From Burkholderia stagnalis (GTDB taxonomy: Bacteria; Pseudomonadota; Gammaproteobacteria; Burkholderiales; Burkholderiaceae): DNA of 64,000 nucleotides. Positions 1 through 8,337 of the stretch are shown piece after piece. Made by a program: the position numbers and the translations under genes. The stretch is taken from NCBI RefSeq assembly GCF_902830275.1, contig NZ_CADESW010000020.1, positions 1-64,000 on the forward strand, read 5' to 3'. The notes under the pieces are model-generated. The model had not been told where the DNA came from, did not search any database, and worked only from the letters and a program-made list of their open reading frames with translations. Each line of letters begins with the position of its first letter. Within the stretch, counting starts at the first letter, position 1.

Positions 1-114
1 ATCCTCCGGTTGCCGGGAAATGCGTGCATTTTCCACCTGGGCACATCGATGCCGTTGGCCCGTGAGGATCCACCTCTTCCTCCGCACTCACATTCACGGG
101 TGGGACGCGTTCAT
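1..114 (-). CDS. 5' end of a leftward gene cut by the window edge (start uncertain)
   Basis: A good ribosome binding site (AGGAG, about 7 nt spacing) precedes an ATG at 114, but that frame stops after six codons (at 94). An overlapping frame opens with GTG at 97 and stays open for 32 codons to base 1. It has two close cysteines (CPGGKC) and no recognisable domain. Either the gene starts at GTG 97 after a six-codon leader, or the start region is frameshifted. The product is not identified and everything after 32 codons is outside the window. Confidence 0.3.
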
Positions 115-294
115 TTCAATTCTCCTTTGGGGTGGTTTTTTTGATTGATGCGCCGTGCGGGTCGGGCGGCACGGCGGTGCTGCGGGGTCGCCGCTATCCG
201 GGCCGGGTGGCGAACGAGCGGCCCGGCGCGCGGTGGCGCGAACGGAGCGGGGCGGCGCGGGCGGACGGGTGCATCGCGGCGTAACCGTGCACGC

Positions 295-1185
295 TCAGCG
301 CGCGCGCGCCTGCACGGCCGCGTGGCGCGCGAGCACGCGCTTTGCGCGCGCGACGCCCGGCGCGTCGACCATCCGGCCGTCGACGCGCAGCGCGCCGCGC
401 CCGCTGTCGCGGGCGTCCTCGTATGCGGCCAGCACCGCGCGCGCGTCGCGTACCACGTCGTCGTCGGGCCGGAACGCGCGGTTCAGCGCATCGACCTGCA
501 GCGGGTGAATGCAGGTCGCGCCCGCATAGCCGAGCGCCGCGGACGCGCGCGCGATGCGCTCGAACGCGTCGAGGTCGCGCAGCTCGTCGAGGCCACCGAT
601 CAGGCCGAGCGGCAGGATGCCGGCGGCCCGCGCGGCGATGATCAGCAATTGCTTCGGCACGCGCAGCACGTCGGCGCCGGCGTCGCTCTCGCAGTGCAGC
701 GCGAAGTCGCCGCCGCCGAGCATCATCGCGACGACCCGCGGCGACGCGCGCGCGATCCGGTCCATCGCCTGGAACGCCTGCGGCGTCTCGACGATCGCGA
801 CGATCCGCGTGCCGCCGGGAGTCGCGCCAGCGCCTTCCTCGAGCGTGCCCAGCAGCTCGTCGATCGCCTCGACGTGCGAGCCGCCGCGCACCTTCGGCAG
901 CACGACGCCGTGCGCGCCGGCCCGCACGGCCGCGCGCAGGTCCGGCACGAGCAGGTCGAGCGGGCCGTTCGCGCGCACCAGCACGTCGCGGCCGGCGGCG
1001 CGCAGCATCGGCACCGCGTCGGCGAGCGCGTCGCGGGCCGCCTGCTTGTGCTCGGGCGGCACGCTGTCCTCGAGATCGAGGATCAGCGCATCGGCGTCGC
1101 TGGCGGCCGCCTTCGCGACGAAACGGGGGACGTGGGCGGGCACGTAGAGCAGCGAGCGCCAGACAGGTTGCGGCGACGAATTCAT
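295..1185 (-). CDS. HpcH/HpaI-CitE family lyase (citrate lyase beta-like)
   Basis: 296-aa single-domain TIM-barrel lyase of the CitE/malyl-CoA lyase family, which cleaves or condenses 3-hydroxyacyl-CoA thioesters with Mg2+ in the cytoplasm. Visible family motifs in order are RSLLYVPA near the N-terminus, DLEDSV, LVRANG, IVETPQA, LGGGDFA, CIHPLQV and a C-terminal VDGRMVD. These supply the CoA-binding arginine and the acidic metal ligands. The ATG at 1185 is chosen because the 18 codons upstream are not family-like and overlap the operator. It is divergent from the IclR gene. With the CoA-transferase across the promoter, it suggests that an organic acid is activated to a CoA ester and then cleaved. 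The exact substrate cannot be read from the sequence. Confidence 0.88.
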   Translation of the reverse strand: MNSSPQPVWRSLLYVPAHVPRFVAKAAASDADALILDLEDSVPPEHKQAARDALADAVPMLRAAGRDVLVRANGPLDLLVPDLRAAVRAGAHGVVLPKVRGGSHVEAIDELLGTLEEGAGATPGGTRIVAIVETPQAFQAMDRIARASPRVVAMMLGGGDFALHCESDAGADVLRVPKQLLIIAARAAGILPLGLIGGLDELRDLDAFERIARASAALGYAGATCIHPLQVDALNRAFRPDDDVVRDARAVLAAYEDARDSGRGALRVDGRMVDAPGVARAKRVLARHAAVQARAR

Positions 1186-1197
1186 CGTTGTTCTCGT

Positions 1198-1222
1198 AAA
1201 AATGAAAGTCACTTTCATTTTT
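1198..1222. promoter_or_regulatory. IclR operator 1 (perfect palindrome)
   Basis: A perfect 25-bp palindrome: 12-bp arms (AAAAATGAAAGT and its complement) around a central C at 1210. It lies 13 bp upstream of the lyase start. The same ATGAAAGT-N-ACTTTCAT core recurs at 1343-1359. The pair flanks the divergent promoter region, as expected of an IclR-type autorepressor; IclR as the binder is inferred from position. Confidence 0.7.
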
Positions 1223-1341
1223 GTGATGGATGCCCCCATTCGTCAAGATTATCGTTAACGCCTAGATTCAAGGGACTTTGAAAGAAGATGAAGCGCCGAA
1301 GCCGATCGAATTCATGTTGATGTCATCGACGTTCTGCGTAT

Positions 1342-1360
1342 AATGAAAGTGACTTTCATT
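1342..1360. promoter_or_regulatory. IclR operator 2 (perfect palindrome)
   Basis: Second copy of the core: AATGAAAGT, central G at 1351, then ACTTTCATT, a perfect 19-bp palindrome. It lies 60 bp upstream of the iclR-type gene start. Centre-to-centre distance to operator 1 is 141 bp, which would allow looping between sites controlling the two divergent transcripts. Confidence 0.68.
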
Positions 1361-1419
1361 TTTCAAGATGCCGGCCGGCGCCTCGCGGGAGGGGCGGCAC
1401 GGCATCGCCAGAGGTGCAT

Positions 1420-2184
1420 ATGAGCAAGGTGGAGACAGGCAATCCGGCGGAAGGCGGCGTGGCCGCGGTCAATCGCGCACTCACGGCGCTGCTCGCGTTC
1501 GGCAGCGCGCCGGGCGGGCTGATGCTCGCGCAGGTGAGCGAGGAGACGGGCCTGAACATGAGCACGCTGCTGCGGATGTTCGAATCGCTCGAGCAGTTCC
1601 GCTTCATCAAGCGGCTGCCCGACGGGCGCTACGTGCTGGGGCCGGCCGTGTTCCAGCTCGGCATGATGTACCGCGAGTCGTTCCAGCTGCGCGAGTACGT
1701 GATGCCGATCCTGTCGACGCTGTCGGCGGACACCGGCGAGACGGCCGCGTTCTACGTGCGCGAAGGCGACCAGCGCGTGTGCCTGTTCCGCATCCAGGCG
1801 CAGCGTTCGGTGCGCACGCATTTGCGCGAGGGCGACCGCTTTCCGCTCGACGTCGGCGCGGCCGGGCGCGTGCTGCTCGCGTTCTCCGGCACGCGCGGCG
1901 GCGATTACGAAAAGACGGCCGAGCAGGGCTATGCGGTGTCGATCGCCGAGCGCGACCCGGAGAGCGCGGCGATCGCGTGTCCGGCGTTCGGCGTCGGCCG
2001 CGTGCTGAGCGGCGCGATCTCGCTCGGCGTGCCGCGCTACCGCTTCAACAAGAAGGTGCTCGCCGACTACCTGCCGCGCGTGCAGGCGGCCGCCGCCGAG
2101 CTGACGCACGCGCTGGGCGGCGACCTGCCCGCAACCGGCGGCGCGTTCCGCGCGGCCGACCAGCTCGGCGCGCTGCTCGAATAG
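1420..2184 (+). CDS. IclR family transcriptional regulator
   Basis: 254 aa, normal IclR length. The N-terminal winged helix-turn-helix (about residues 12-75) has the family pattern 'VNRALTALLAFG ... LAQVSEETGLNMSTLLRM', followed by an IclR effector domain (about 80-250) with REGDRFPLDVGAAGRVLLAF. ATG 1420 is chosen over GTG 1414 because CAGAGG sits 5-10 nt upstream. It probably senses the substrate or CoA ester of the adjacent cluster and binds the two palindromes at 1198-1222 and 1342-1360. It is followed in the same direction by the CoA-transferase, cyclase and transporter, so it may be first in that operon. Confidence 0.9.
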   Translation: MSKVETGNPAEGGVAAVNRALTALLAFGSAPGGLMLAQVSEETGLNMSTLLRMFESLEQFRFIKRLPDGRYVLGPAVFQLGMMYRESFQLREYVMPILSTLSADTGETAAFYVREGDQRVCLFRIQAQRSVRTHLREGDRFPLDVGAAGRVLLAFSGTRGGDYEKTAEQGYAVSIAERDPESAAIACPAFGVGRVLSGAISLGVPRYRFNKKVLADYLPRVQAAAAELTHALGGDLPATGGAFRAADQLGALLE

Positions 2185-2245
2185 CGCCGGCGCGCGGCGC
2201 GCGCACTCCGCCCCGAACGACACCCACACCCACCAGGAGACACGC

Positions 2246-3526
2246 ATGTTCGTTCCCGATACGCAGGCCGCCGACGCGGCCGGCGCGCGCCGTCGCGCGC
2301 CTACCGGCCCGATCCATCCGAAGTCGTTCGACGCCGGCGCGCGCGGGCCGCTGGCGGGCGTGCGCGTGGTCGACCTGTCGCGCCTGATGGCGGGCAACAT
2401 GCTGAGCGTGCAGCTCGCCGATTTCGGCGCGGACGTCGTGAAGGTCGAGAGCGAGCGCGGCGACACGCTGCGCGCGGTCGGCGCGGGCGGGGTCAGCACC
2501 AACTGGAAGGTGTACGGGCGCAACAAGCGCAGCGTGTGCGTCGACCTGCGCGCGCCGGAAGGCCTCGACATCGTGCGGGGGCTGGTGCGCGATGCGGACG
2601 TGTTCGTCGAAAGCTTCAAGCCGGGCGTCGCCGAGAAGATGGGGCTCGGCCCGGACGCGCTGCTCGCGATCCGTCCGCAGCTCGTGATCGCGCGCATCTC
2701 CGGCTGGGGGCAGACCGGGCCGTTTCGCCACAAGCCGGGCTTCGGCACGCTCGCGGAAGGGTATGCGGGCTTCGCGGCGATCAACGGCTTCGCCGACCGC
2801 GAGCCGGTGCTGCCGCCGATGTTCCTCGGCGACATGACGGCCGGGCTGTCCGGCGCGATCGCGGTGCTGGTCGCGCTGCATGCGCGCGACGCGCAAGGCG
2901 TGGCCGGGCAGGTGATCGACGTGTCGCTGTTCGAGCCGCTGCTGTCGATCCTCGGGCCGGCCGCGGCGAACTACGCGCTGACCGGCCAGGTGAAGGCGCG
3001 CACCGGCAGCCGCTCGTCGAACACCGCGCCGCGCAACGCGTATCGCACCCGCGACGGCAAGTGGCTGTGCCTGTCGAGCTCGACGCAGGCGATGGCCGAG
3101 CGGCTGTTCCACGCGATCGGCCGCGCGGACCTGATCGACGATCCGCGCTACGCGACCAACGTGCAGCGCGTGCAGCACGCGGAGGCGCTCGACGCGATCG
3201 TCGGCGCGTTCATCGGCGCGCGCGATCTCGATGCCAACCTCGCGTTCTTCGAGGAAGCGGGCGTGACGGCCGGGCCGATCCACGACATCGCGCAGATCGT
3301 CGCGGACCATTACGTGATCGAGCGCGAGGCGCTGGTCGAGCTGCCCGACGACGACGTCGGCAGCCTGCCGATGCACAACATCACGCCGCGCCTGTCGGCC
3401 ACGCCCGGCACGTTCCGCCGGCCCGCGCCCGCGCTCGGCGAGCACAACCGCGAGATCCTGCTGCCGCTGCTCGGCGAACACGAATACGAGCGGCTCGCCG
3501 GGCTCGGCGTGATTCGTTCGCAATAG
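2246..3526 (+). CDS. CaiB/BaiF (class III) CoA-transferase
   Basis: 426 aa, the standard size for formyl-CoA/succinyl-CoA:acid CoA-transferases. Recognised by VRVVDLSRLMAGNM, LADFGADVVKVE, the KRSVCVDLRAPEG segment, VESFKPGV, ISGWGQTGP and GDMTAGLSGA. The aspartate of GDMTAG (D196) aligns with the catalytic Asp that forms the acyl anhydride in the family. About 30 residues precede the first family motif, a slightly long N-terminus. A strong RBS (CAGGAGACACGC) sets the ATG. It is 61 bp after the iclR gene and followed by the cyclase gene. It should load CoA onto the carboxylic acid that the CitE-like lyase later cleaves. Confidence 0.9.
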   Translation: MFVPDTQAADAAGARRRAPTGPIHPKSFDAGARGPLAGVRVVDLSRLMAGNMLSVQLADFGADVVKVESERGDTLRAVGAGGVSTNWKVYGRNKRSVCVDLRAPEGLDIVRGLVRDADVFVESFKPGVAEKMGLGPDALLAIRPQLVIARISGWGQTGPFRHKPGFGTLAEGYAGFAAINGFADREPVLPPMFLGDMTAGLSGAIAVLVALHARDAQGVAGQVIDVSLFEPLLSILGPAAANYALTGQVKARTGSRSSNTAPRNAYRTRDGKWLCLSSSTQAMAERLFHAIGRADLIDDPRYATNVQRVQHAEALDAIVGAFIGARDLDANLAFFEEAGVTAGPIHDIAQIVADHYVIEREALVELPDDDVGSLPMHNITPRLSATPGTFRRPAPALGEHNREILLPLLGEHEYERLAGLGVIRSQ

Positions 3527-3609
3527 GCGCGGCGTCGCGCGACGCGGCCGCGACAGACGGCTGCGCGCGCCGGCCCGCACGCATTGGACATCGCATGGAG
3601 GAGACACCC

Positions 3610-4638
3610 ATGAAGCCACGCTGGACCCATCGGCCGCCCGGCTCGAACTGGGGGGATTTCGGCCCGGACGACCAGAAGGGGCGGTTGAACTGGCTGACGC
3701 CCGACGCCGTGCTGCGCGGCGTCGCGGAAGTGCGCGAAGGCCGCGTGTTCTCGCTGAGCCTGCCGCTCGACGTGCCGCGCGGCGGCGGGCTGAACGCGCG
3801 GCGCCGGCCGCCGGCGATCATGCCGGCACTGCTGGGCGACAAGCCGTACTTCGGCTACCGCGCGGACGAACAGGTTGCGAACGCAACCGATGTGGTATGC
3901 GACGACGCGTTCTGCATGCATTCGCAGTTCTCGACGCAGTGGGATGCGCTGTCGCACGTCGGCGCGCTGTTCGACGCGGACGGCGGCGGCGACCCGCAGC
4001 GCGTGTTCTACAACGGCTACCGGATGGGCGAGCACATCCGCGTGCCCGAAGCCGGTGCGCCGCAGGGCGGCGCGCACGCGCTCGGCATCGAGGTGATGGC
4101 GCGCACGGGCGTGCAGGGGCGCGGCGTGCTGGTCGACCTGCGCCGCCACTTCGGCGACGAACGGCGCAAGATCGGCTATGCCGAGTGGGTGGCCGTGCTG
4201 CGCGCGGACGACGTGACGGTCGAGCGCGGCGACATCGTGTGCGTGCACACGGGGTTCGCCGACCGGCTGCTCGAGGCTGCCGCGCGCGGCGAATCGGGCG
4301 AGCAGGGCGCGCCGCACGCGTGCTGCGTGCTCGACGGCGACGATGCGCAGCTGCTGGAGTGGATCGCCGAATCGGGCCTGGCCGCGCTCGCGGCCGACAA
4401 CCACGCGGTCGAGGAGCGCCCGCACAATGCGCCGCCGCTCGCGCAGCCCGGCGCGCTGATGCCGCTGCACGAGCTGTGCCTGTTCAAGCTCGGCATCCAT
4501 CTCGGCGAGCTGTGGCACCTGACGCCGCTCGCCGACTGGCTGCGCGCGCACCGGCGCAACCGCTTCCTGCTGACCGCGCCGCCGCTGCACCTGCGCGGGC
4601 TGGTCGGCTCGCCCGTCAACCCGGTCGCCACCGTGTGA
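3610..4638 (+). CDS. Cyclase-family metal-dependent hydrolase
   Basis: 342 aa, a member of the 'cyclase' superfamily that includes bacterial kynurenine formamidase and isatin hydrolase; it is the longer ~340-aa type. The metal-site region is QFSTQWDALSHVG, with aspartate and histidine in the family arrangement, and a late histidine occurs in ADNHAVE. It starts with GSNWGDFGPDDQKGRLNWLTP, typical of this subgroup. The start is the ATG at 3610 behind GGAGGAGA. It lies between the CoA-transferase and an MFS transporter and probably opens a ring (lactone or lactam) or hydrolyses an amide of the substrate. The specific reaction is unknown. Confidence 0.85.
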   Translation: MKPRWTHRPPGSNWGDFGPDDQKGRLNWLTPDAVLRGVAEVREGRVFSLSLPLDVPRGGGLNARRRPPAIMPALLGDKPYFGYRADEQVANATDVVCDDAFCMHSQFSTQWDALSHVGALFDADGGGDPQRVFYNGYRMGEHIRVPEAGAPQGGAHALGIEVMARTGVQGRGVLVDLRRHFGDERRKIGYAEWVAVLRADDVTVERGDIVCVHTGFADRLLEAAARGESGEQGAPHACCVLDGDDAQLLEWIAESGLAALAADNHAVEERPHNAPPLAQPGALMPLHELCLFKLGIHLGELWHLTPLADWLRAHRRNRFLLTAPPLHLRGLVGSPVNPVATV

Positions 4639-4703
4639 ACGTCGCCGCCGCGCGCGATGCACGCGATACATGCGACGCGCCGGCGGCTCATCGAGGAAAC
4701 GTC

Positions 4704-6158
4704 ATGTCCCATACCCCTGCGGCGTCGATCGCCGCGCGCATCGACCGGCTGCCCGCGACGGCCAGCATCTGGAAGCTCGTGCTGTTCCTGAGCGTCGGCG
4801 GGTTCTTCGAGGTCTACGACCTGTTCCAGATGACCTACCTGCCGCCCGGGCTGATCCGAGACGGCATCTTTCACACCGGCGCGCACGGCGTGCTCGGCAT
4901 GTCGGACCAGGGCGCGCTCGGCGCGGCGACGTTCGCCGGGCTGTTCATCGGCGAGATGTTCGTGTCGCGCCTCGCCGATCGCTACGGGCGGCGCGCGGTG
5001 TTCACCGGCGCGCTGCTGCTCTATACGGCCGCGAGCCTCGCGATGTGCGTGCAGTCGAGCGCGCTCGGCATTCTCGTGTGCCGGTTCATCGCCGGCTGCG
5101 GCGTGGGCGCGGAGCTGATCACGATCGGCGCGTTCCTGACCGAGCTGGTGCCGAAGGCGGTGCGCGGCCGCGCGTTCGCGGTGTGCTTCGCGGTCGGCTA
5201 CCTGGCGATGCCGGTGCTCGCGCTGGTGTCGTGGCTGTGGGTGCCGCGCGATCCGCTCGGGCTGTCCGGCTGGCGCTGGGTCGTGCTGCTCGGCGGCAGC
5301 GGCGCGGTGGTGGTGTGGTGGCTGCAGTCGCGGCTGCCGGAATCGCCGCGCTGGCTCGTGCTCGCCGGCCGCGAAGCCGAGGCCGAGGCCGTGCTGCATC
5401 GGCTCGAGCAGGCGGTGGCGCGCGAATCGGGCCGGCCGCTGCCGGCCGTGCGGGCGCCGGCCGCCGCGCCGCCGCGCGCGCAGCGCGCGCCGTCGATGTG
5501 GGATGCGCGGCATCGCGGCCGCACGGCGATGCTGATCGCGTTCAACGCGTTCCTGAGCATCGGCTTCTTCGGCTTCAGCCAGTGGCTGCCGACGCTGCTC
5601 GCCGCGCAGGGCGCGACCGTCACGAAGAGCCTCTGGTATGCGTTCGTGATCGCGTTCGCGTATCCGGTGTCGCCGTTCGTCGCCGGCCTGTTCGCGGACC
5701 GCATCGAGCGCAAGTGGCTGATCGTCGCCGCCGCGTTCGGCGTCGCGCTGTTCGGCACCGCGTTCGCGATGGCGTCGCAGGCGGCGTTCGTGATCGCGTT
5801 CGGCGTGCTGGTCACGCTGTCGAACACGGTGCTCGCGAGCAACGGGACGGCCTACCAGTCGGAAGTGTTCCCGACCGAGATTCGCGGGCGCGCGCTCGGC
5901 TTCGTGCATTCGATCGGCCGCCTGACGGGCATCGCGAGCAGTTTCATCGTCGCGCTGCTGCTCGAGCGCGCGGGCGTGTCGGCGGTGTTCGCGCTGATCG
6001 GCGGCAGCATGCTGATCGTGATGCTGTCGATCGGCGTGTTCGGGCCGCGCACCAACAACCGCGCGCTCGACGAGATCGCGGACGGCGACGCGGCCGCCGC
6101 GACGGGCGATGCGGCGGGTGCGGCGGGGCTCGACGCGTTGCCGACGCGGCGTTCTTGA
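4704..6158 (+). CDS. MFS transporter, probable organic acid importer
   Basis: 484 aa with 12 predicted hydrophobic segments and the MFS signature loops LADRYGRR (TM2-3) and LADRIERKW (TM8-9). A cytoplasmic linker at roughly residues 235-270 is rich in Ala/Pro/Arg. PESPRWLV before the linker and EVFPTEIRGRALGF late in the protein are shared with sugar/acid:proton symporters. RBS GAGGAAAC precedes ATG 4704. As the last gene of the iclR-caiB-cyclase run it most likely brings in the substrate, although export cannot be excluded. The C-terminal ~30 residues are low-complexity Ala/Asp. Confidence 0.85.
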   Translation: MSHTPAASIAARIDRLPATASIWKLVLFLSVGGFFEVYDLFQMTYLPPGLIRDGIFHTGAHGVLGMSDQGALGAATFAGLFIGEMFVSRLADRYGRRAVFTGALLLYTAASLAMCVQSSALGILVCRFIAGCGVGAELITIGAFLTELVPKAVRGRAFAVCFAVGYLAMPVLALVSWLWVPRDPLGLSGWRWVVLLGGSGAVVVWWLQSRLPESPRWLVLAGREAEAEAVLHRLEQAVARESGRPLPAVRAPAAAPPRAQRAPSMWDARHRGRTAMLIAFNAFLSIGFFGFSQWLPTLLAAQGATVTKSLWYAFVIAFAYPVSPFVAGLFADRIERKWLIVAAAFGVALFGTAFAMASQAAFVIAFGVLVTLSNTVLASNGTAYQSEVFPTEIRGRALGFVHSIGRLTGIASSFIVALLLERAGVSAVFALIGGSMLIVMLSIGVFGPRTNNRALDEIADGDAAAATGDAAGAAGLDALPTRRS

Positions 6159-6178
6159 ACGCCGCCGACGAGCATCGC

Positions 6179-7207
6179 TCACGCCACTGTGATCACGACC
6201 TTGCCGAACGGGCCGCGTTCGAGATGCGCGAACGCGGCCGGCGCATCGTCGAACGCATGGACGTGCTCGACGACGGGCCGGATGCCGTGTTCGTCGAATG
6301 CGCGGTTCATCTGTTCGAACGCACGGCGGTGCCCGACCGAAATGCCCTGGACGACCGCCCGCTTCAGCATCAGCGGAAGCGCGGGCAGCACGAGATCGTC
6401 GCTGTCGAGAAAGCCGATCTGCGCGATGCGCCCGCCCGGCGCGACGGCCGTCGCGGACTGGCGCAGGTTCGCGCCGCCGACGAGTTCCAGCACGTGATCG
6501 ACGCCGCGCCCGCCGGTCAGCCGGAGGGCCGCCTCCGCCCAGTCGCGCGTGTCCGATGTGTCGATCGACGCATCGGCGCCCAGCGCCATCGCGCGCGCCG
6601 CTTTCCCGGCATCGCGCGACGTGACGATCACGCGCGCGCCGAACGCCCGCGCGATCTGCAGCCCGAACAGCGCGACGCCGCCGGTGCCCTGCACCAGCAC
6701 GGTCTGGCCCGATTGCACGCCGCCCGTCTCGACGAGCGCGAACCAGGCGGTCAGCGCCGCGATCGGCAGCGTCGACGCCGCGGCATCGTCGAGCGACGCG
6801 GGCGCGCGCACGGCGGCCTGCTCGCCGAGCGTCACGTATTCGGCGAGCACGCCGGGCAGCGGGCCGCCCAGCGACAGGCCGTGCCGCGTCATCTCGGGCG
6901 GCGGGTCGCTGTCGATCCATTGCGTCCAGAAATGGCCGAGCACGCGATCGCCGACGGCAAAGCGCGTGACGTCCGCGCCGACGGCCACGACTTCGCCGGC
7001 CATATCCGAGCACGGCACGAACGGCATGGCCGGCAGGTCGGGCAGCAATGCGCCGTTGACCACGAGCGCGTCGCGATAGTTGAGCGACACGGCGCCGACG
7101 CGCACCAGCAGCTCGCGCGGCCCCGGCCGGGGCACCGGCACGTCGGCGAGTTCGAGGTGCGGCAAGCCGAACGCCGGCAACTGCCATTGTTTCATCGTCG
7201 TGTTCAT
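6179..7207 (-). CDS. Zinc-type alcohol dehydrogenase / quinone oxidoreductase (MDR)
   Basis: 342-aa medium-chain dehydrogenase/reductase. The N-terminal GroES-like domain has MPFVPCSDMAGEVVAVG; the Rossmann domain has VLVQGTGGVALFGLQIA; AVVQGISVGHRRAFE and a KVVI C-terminus follow. The catalytic-zinc Cys/His set is incomplete, so a zinc-free NADPH:quinone reductase-like enzyme acting on enones or quinones is as likely as an alcohol dehydrogenase. A second ATG four codons in (7195) is possible. It is transcribed divergently from the LysR gene at 7311 across about 100 bp, which suggests regulation by that LysR. Confidence 0.88.
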   Translation of the reverse strand: MNTTMKQWQLPAFGLPHLELADVPVPRPGPRELLVRVGAVSLNYRDALVVNGALLPDLPAMPFVPCSDMAGEVVAVGADVTRFAVGDRVLGHFWTQWIDSDPPPEMTRHGLSLGGPLPGVLAEYVTLGEQAAVRAPASLDDAAASTLPIAALTAWFALVETGGVQSGQTVLVQGTGGVALFGLQIARAFGARVIVTSRDAGKAARAMALGADASIDTSDTRDWAEAALRLTGGRGVDHVLELVGGANLRQSATAVAPGGRIAQIGFLDSDDLVLPALPLMLKRAVVQGISVGHRRAFEQMNRAFDEHGIRPVVEHVHAFDDAPAAFAHLERGPFGKVVITVA

Positions 7208-7310
7208 GAAGGTTCTCGTTGCGGAAGGGAGCGACCGATCTTATGGACGACGCGTTCGCGCGTGTTGCGATATCTTTGCGCATGACTTCCGCCGATTCGT
7301 CGCCAATCCC

Positions 7311-8267
7311 GTGACTTCGAACCTCCATTCGCATCTGCAAGGCATCGCCGCCTTCGTGCATTCCGTCGAAACCGGCAGCTTCACCGCGGCCGCCGCGCGC
7401 ATGGGCGTGTCGAAGTCGGTGACCGGCAAGAGCGTCGCGCGGCTCGAGGCCCGGCTCGGCGTGCGGCTGCTCAATCGCACGACCCGCAGCCTCGGCATGA
7501 CGGCCGAAGGGCTCGCGTACTACGACAGTTGCCGCAAGGTGCTCGAGGAGCTGAGCGCGGCGGAGACGCTGCTGGCGTCGAGCATGCGCCGCGTGTCGGG
7601 CACGGTGCGGATCAACCTGCCGATCTCGTTCGGGCGCTTGTGCGTCGTGCCGGTGCTGGCGGAGATTGCGCGTGCGCAAGCCGATCTCGACATGAACATT
7701 TCGTTCACGGACCGCCGCGTCGACCTCGTCGAGGAGGGCGTCGATCTCGCGATACGCATCGGCGATCCGGGCGATCACGCGAGCCTCGTCGGGCGGCAGC
7801 TGTGCATGCAGCGGCTGGTGATCTGCGCGTCGCCGGACTACCTGCGGCGGCGCGGCGTGCCCGCGTCGTTCGACGCGCTGCGCGACCACGACTGCCTCGC
7901 ATTCGGGAAGGACGGGCAGCCGCTGCCGTGGCCGCATGCGGACGCCGCGTCGGGCGCAGGCGAGCGGCCGGTGCGCCCGCGCTACACGATCGGGCACGGC
8001 GAGGCATTGCGCGATGCGGCGCGCAGCGGCATGGGGCTCGCGTGCCTGGCGACGTGGCTCGCGATCGACGACGTGCGCGACGGCACGCTCGACGTGGTGC
8101 CGCTCGGCGCGCCCGTCGAGGACGTGCCGATCACCGCGCTGTGGCCGCGCTCGCGCAATCTCGCGCCGAAGGTGCGGGTGGTGGTCGACGCACTCGTCGA
8201 CGCGTTCCGCCCGGTTCCGCCGTGGGACTTGAACTGGCCCGCGCCGAACCATGCGCAGCATTGTTGA
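7311..8267 (+). CDS. LysR family transcriptional regulator
   Basis: 318 aa. The winged HTH begins at once: LQGIAAFVHSVETGSFTAAAARMGVSKSVTGKSVARLE, then LLNRTTRSLGMTAEG. The C-terminal effector domain has the NISFTDRRVDLVEEGVDLAIR block of the 'DNA-binding transcriptional activator' subgroup. GTG 7311 is chosen because upstream in-frame codons run into the divergent gene and are not LysR-like. The divergent NADPH:quinone oxidoreductase-like gene is the probable target. No clean T-N11-A palindrome was seen in the 103-bp gap. Confidence 0.87.
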   Translation: MTSNLHSHLQGIAAFVHSVETGSFTAAAARMGVSKSVTGKSVARLEARLGVRLLNRTTRSLGMTAEGLAYYDSCRKVLEELSAAETLLASSMRRVSGTVRINLPISFGRLCVVPVLAEIARAQADLDMNISFTDRRVDLVEEGVDLAIRIGDPGDHASLVGRQLCMQRLVICASPDYLRRRGVPASFDALRDHDCLAFGKDGQPLPWPHADAASGAGERPVRPRYTIGHGEALRDAARSGMGLACLATWLAIDDVRDGTLDVVPLGAPVEDVPITALWPRSRNLAPKVRVVVDALVDAFRPVPPWDLNWPAPNHAQHC

Positions 8268-8337
8268 CGGCGATGCGCTTACATTGGGACCTCATTTTGA
8301 GTATCCTCGTTGAGGCCTGCACTCCGTCGGAATCGAA

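Noticed and set aside
3897..4703. A 5' extension of the MFS gene to 3897 (753-codon frame)
   Set aside because: The extension is an out-of-frame shadow of the cyclase gene. The transporter starts at ATG 4704, directly before its first membrane segment.
4176..8261. A 1361-codon open frame on the minus strand
   Set aside because: It runs antisense to the cyclase and MFS genes and through the oxidoreductase and LysR genes, is almost entirely Arg/Ala/Gly/His and has no RBS. It is a shadow of strong third-position GC bias.
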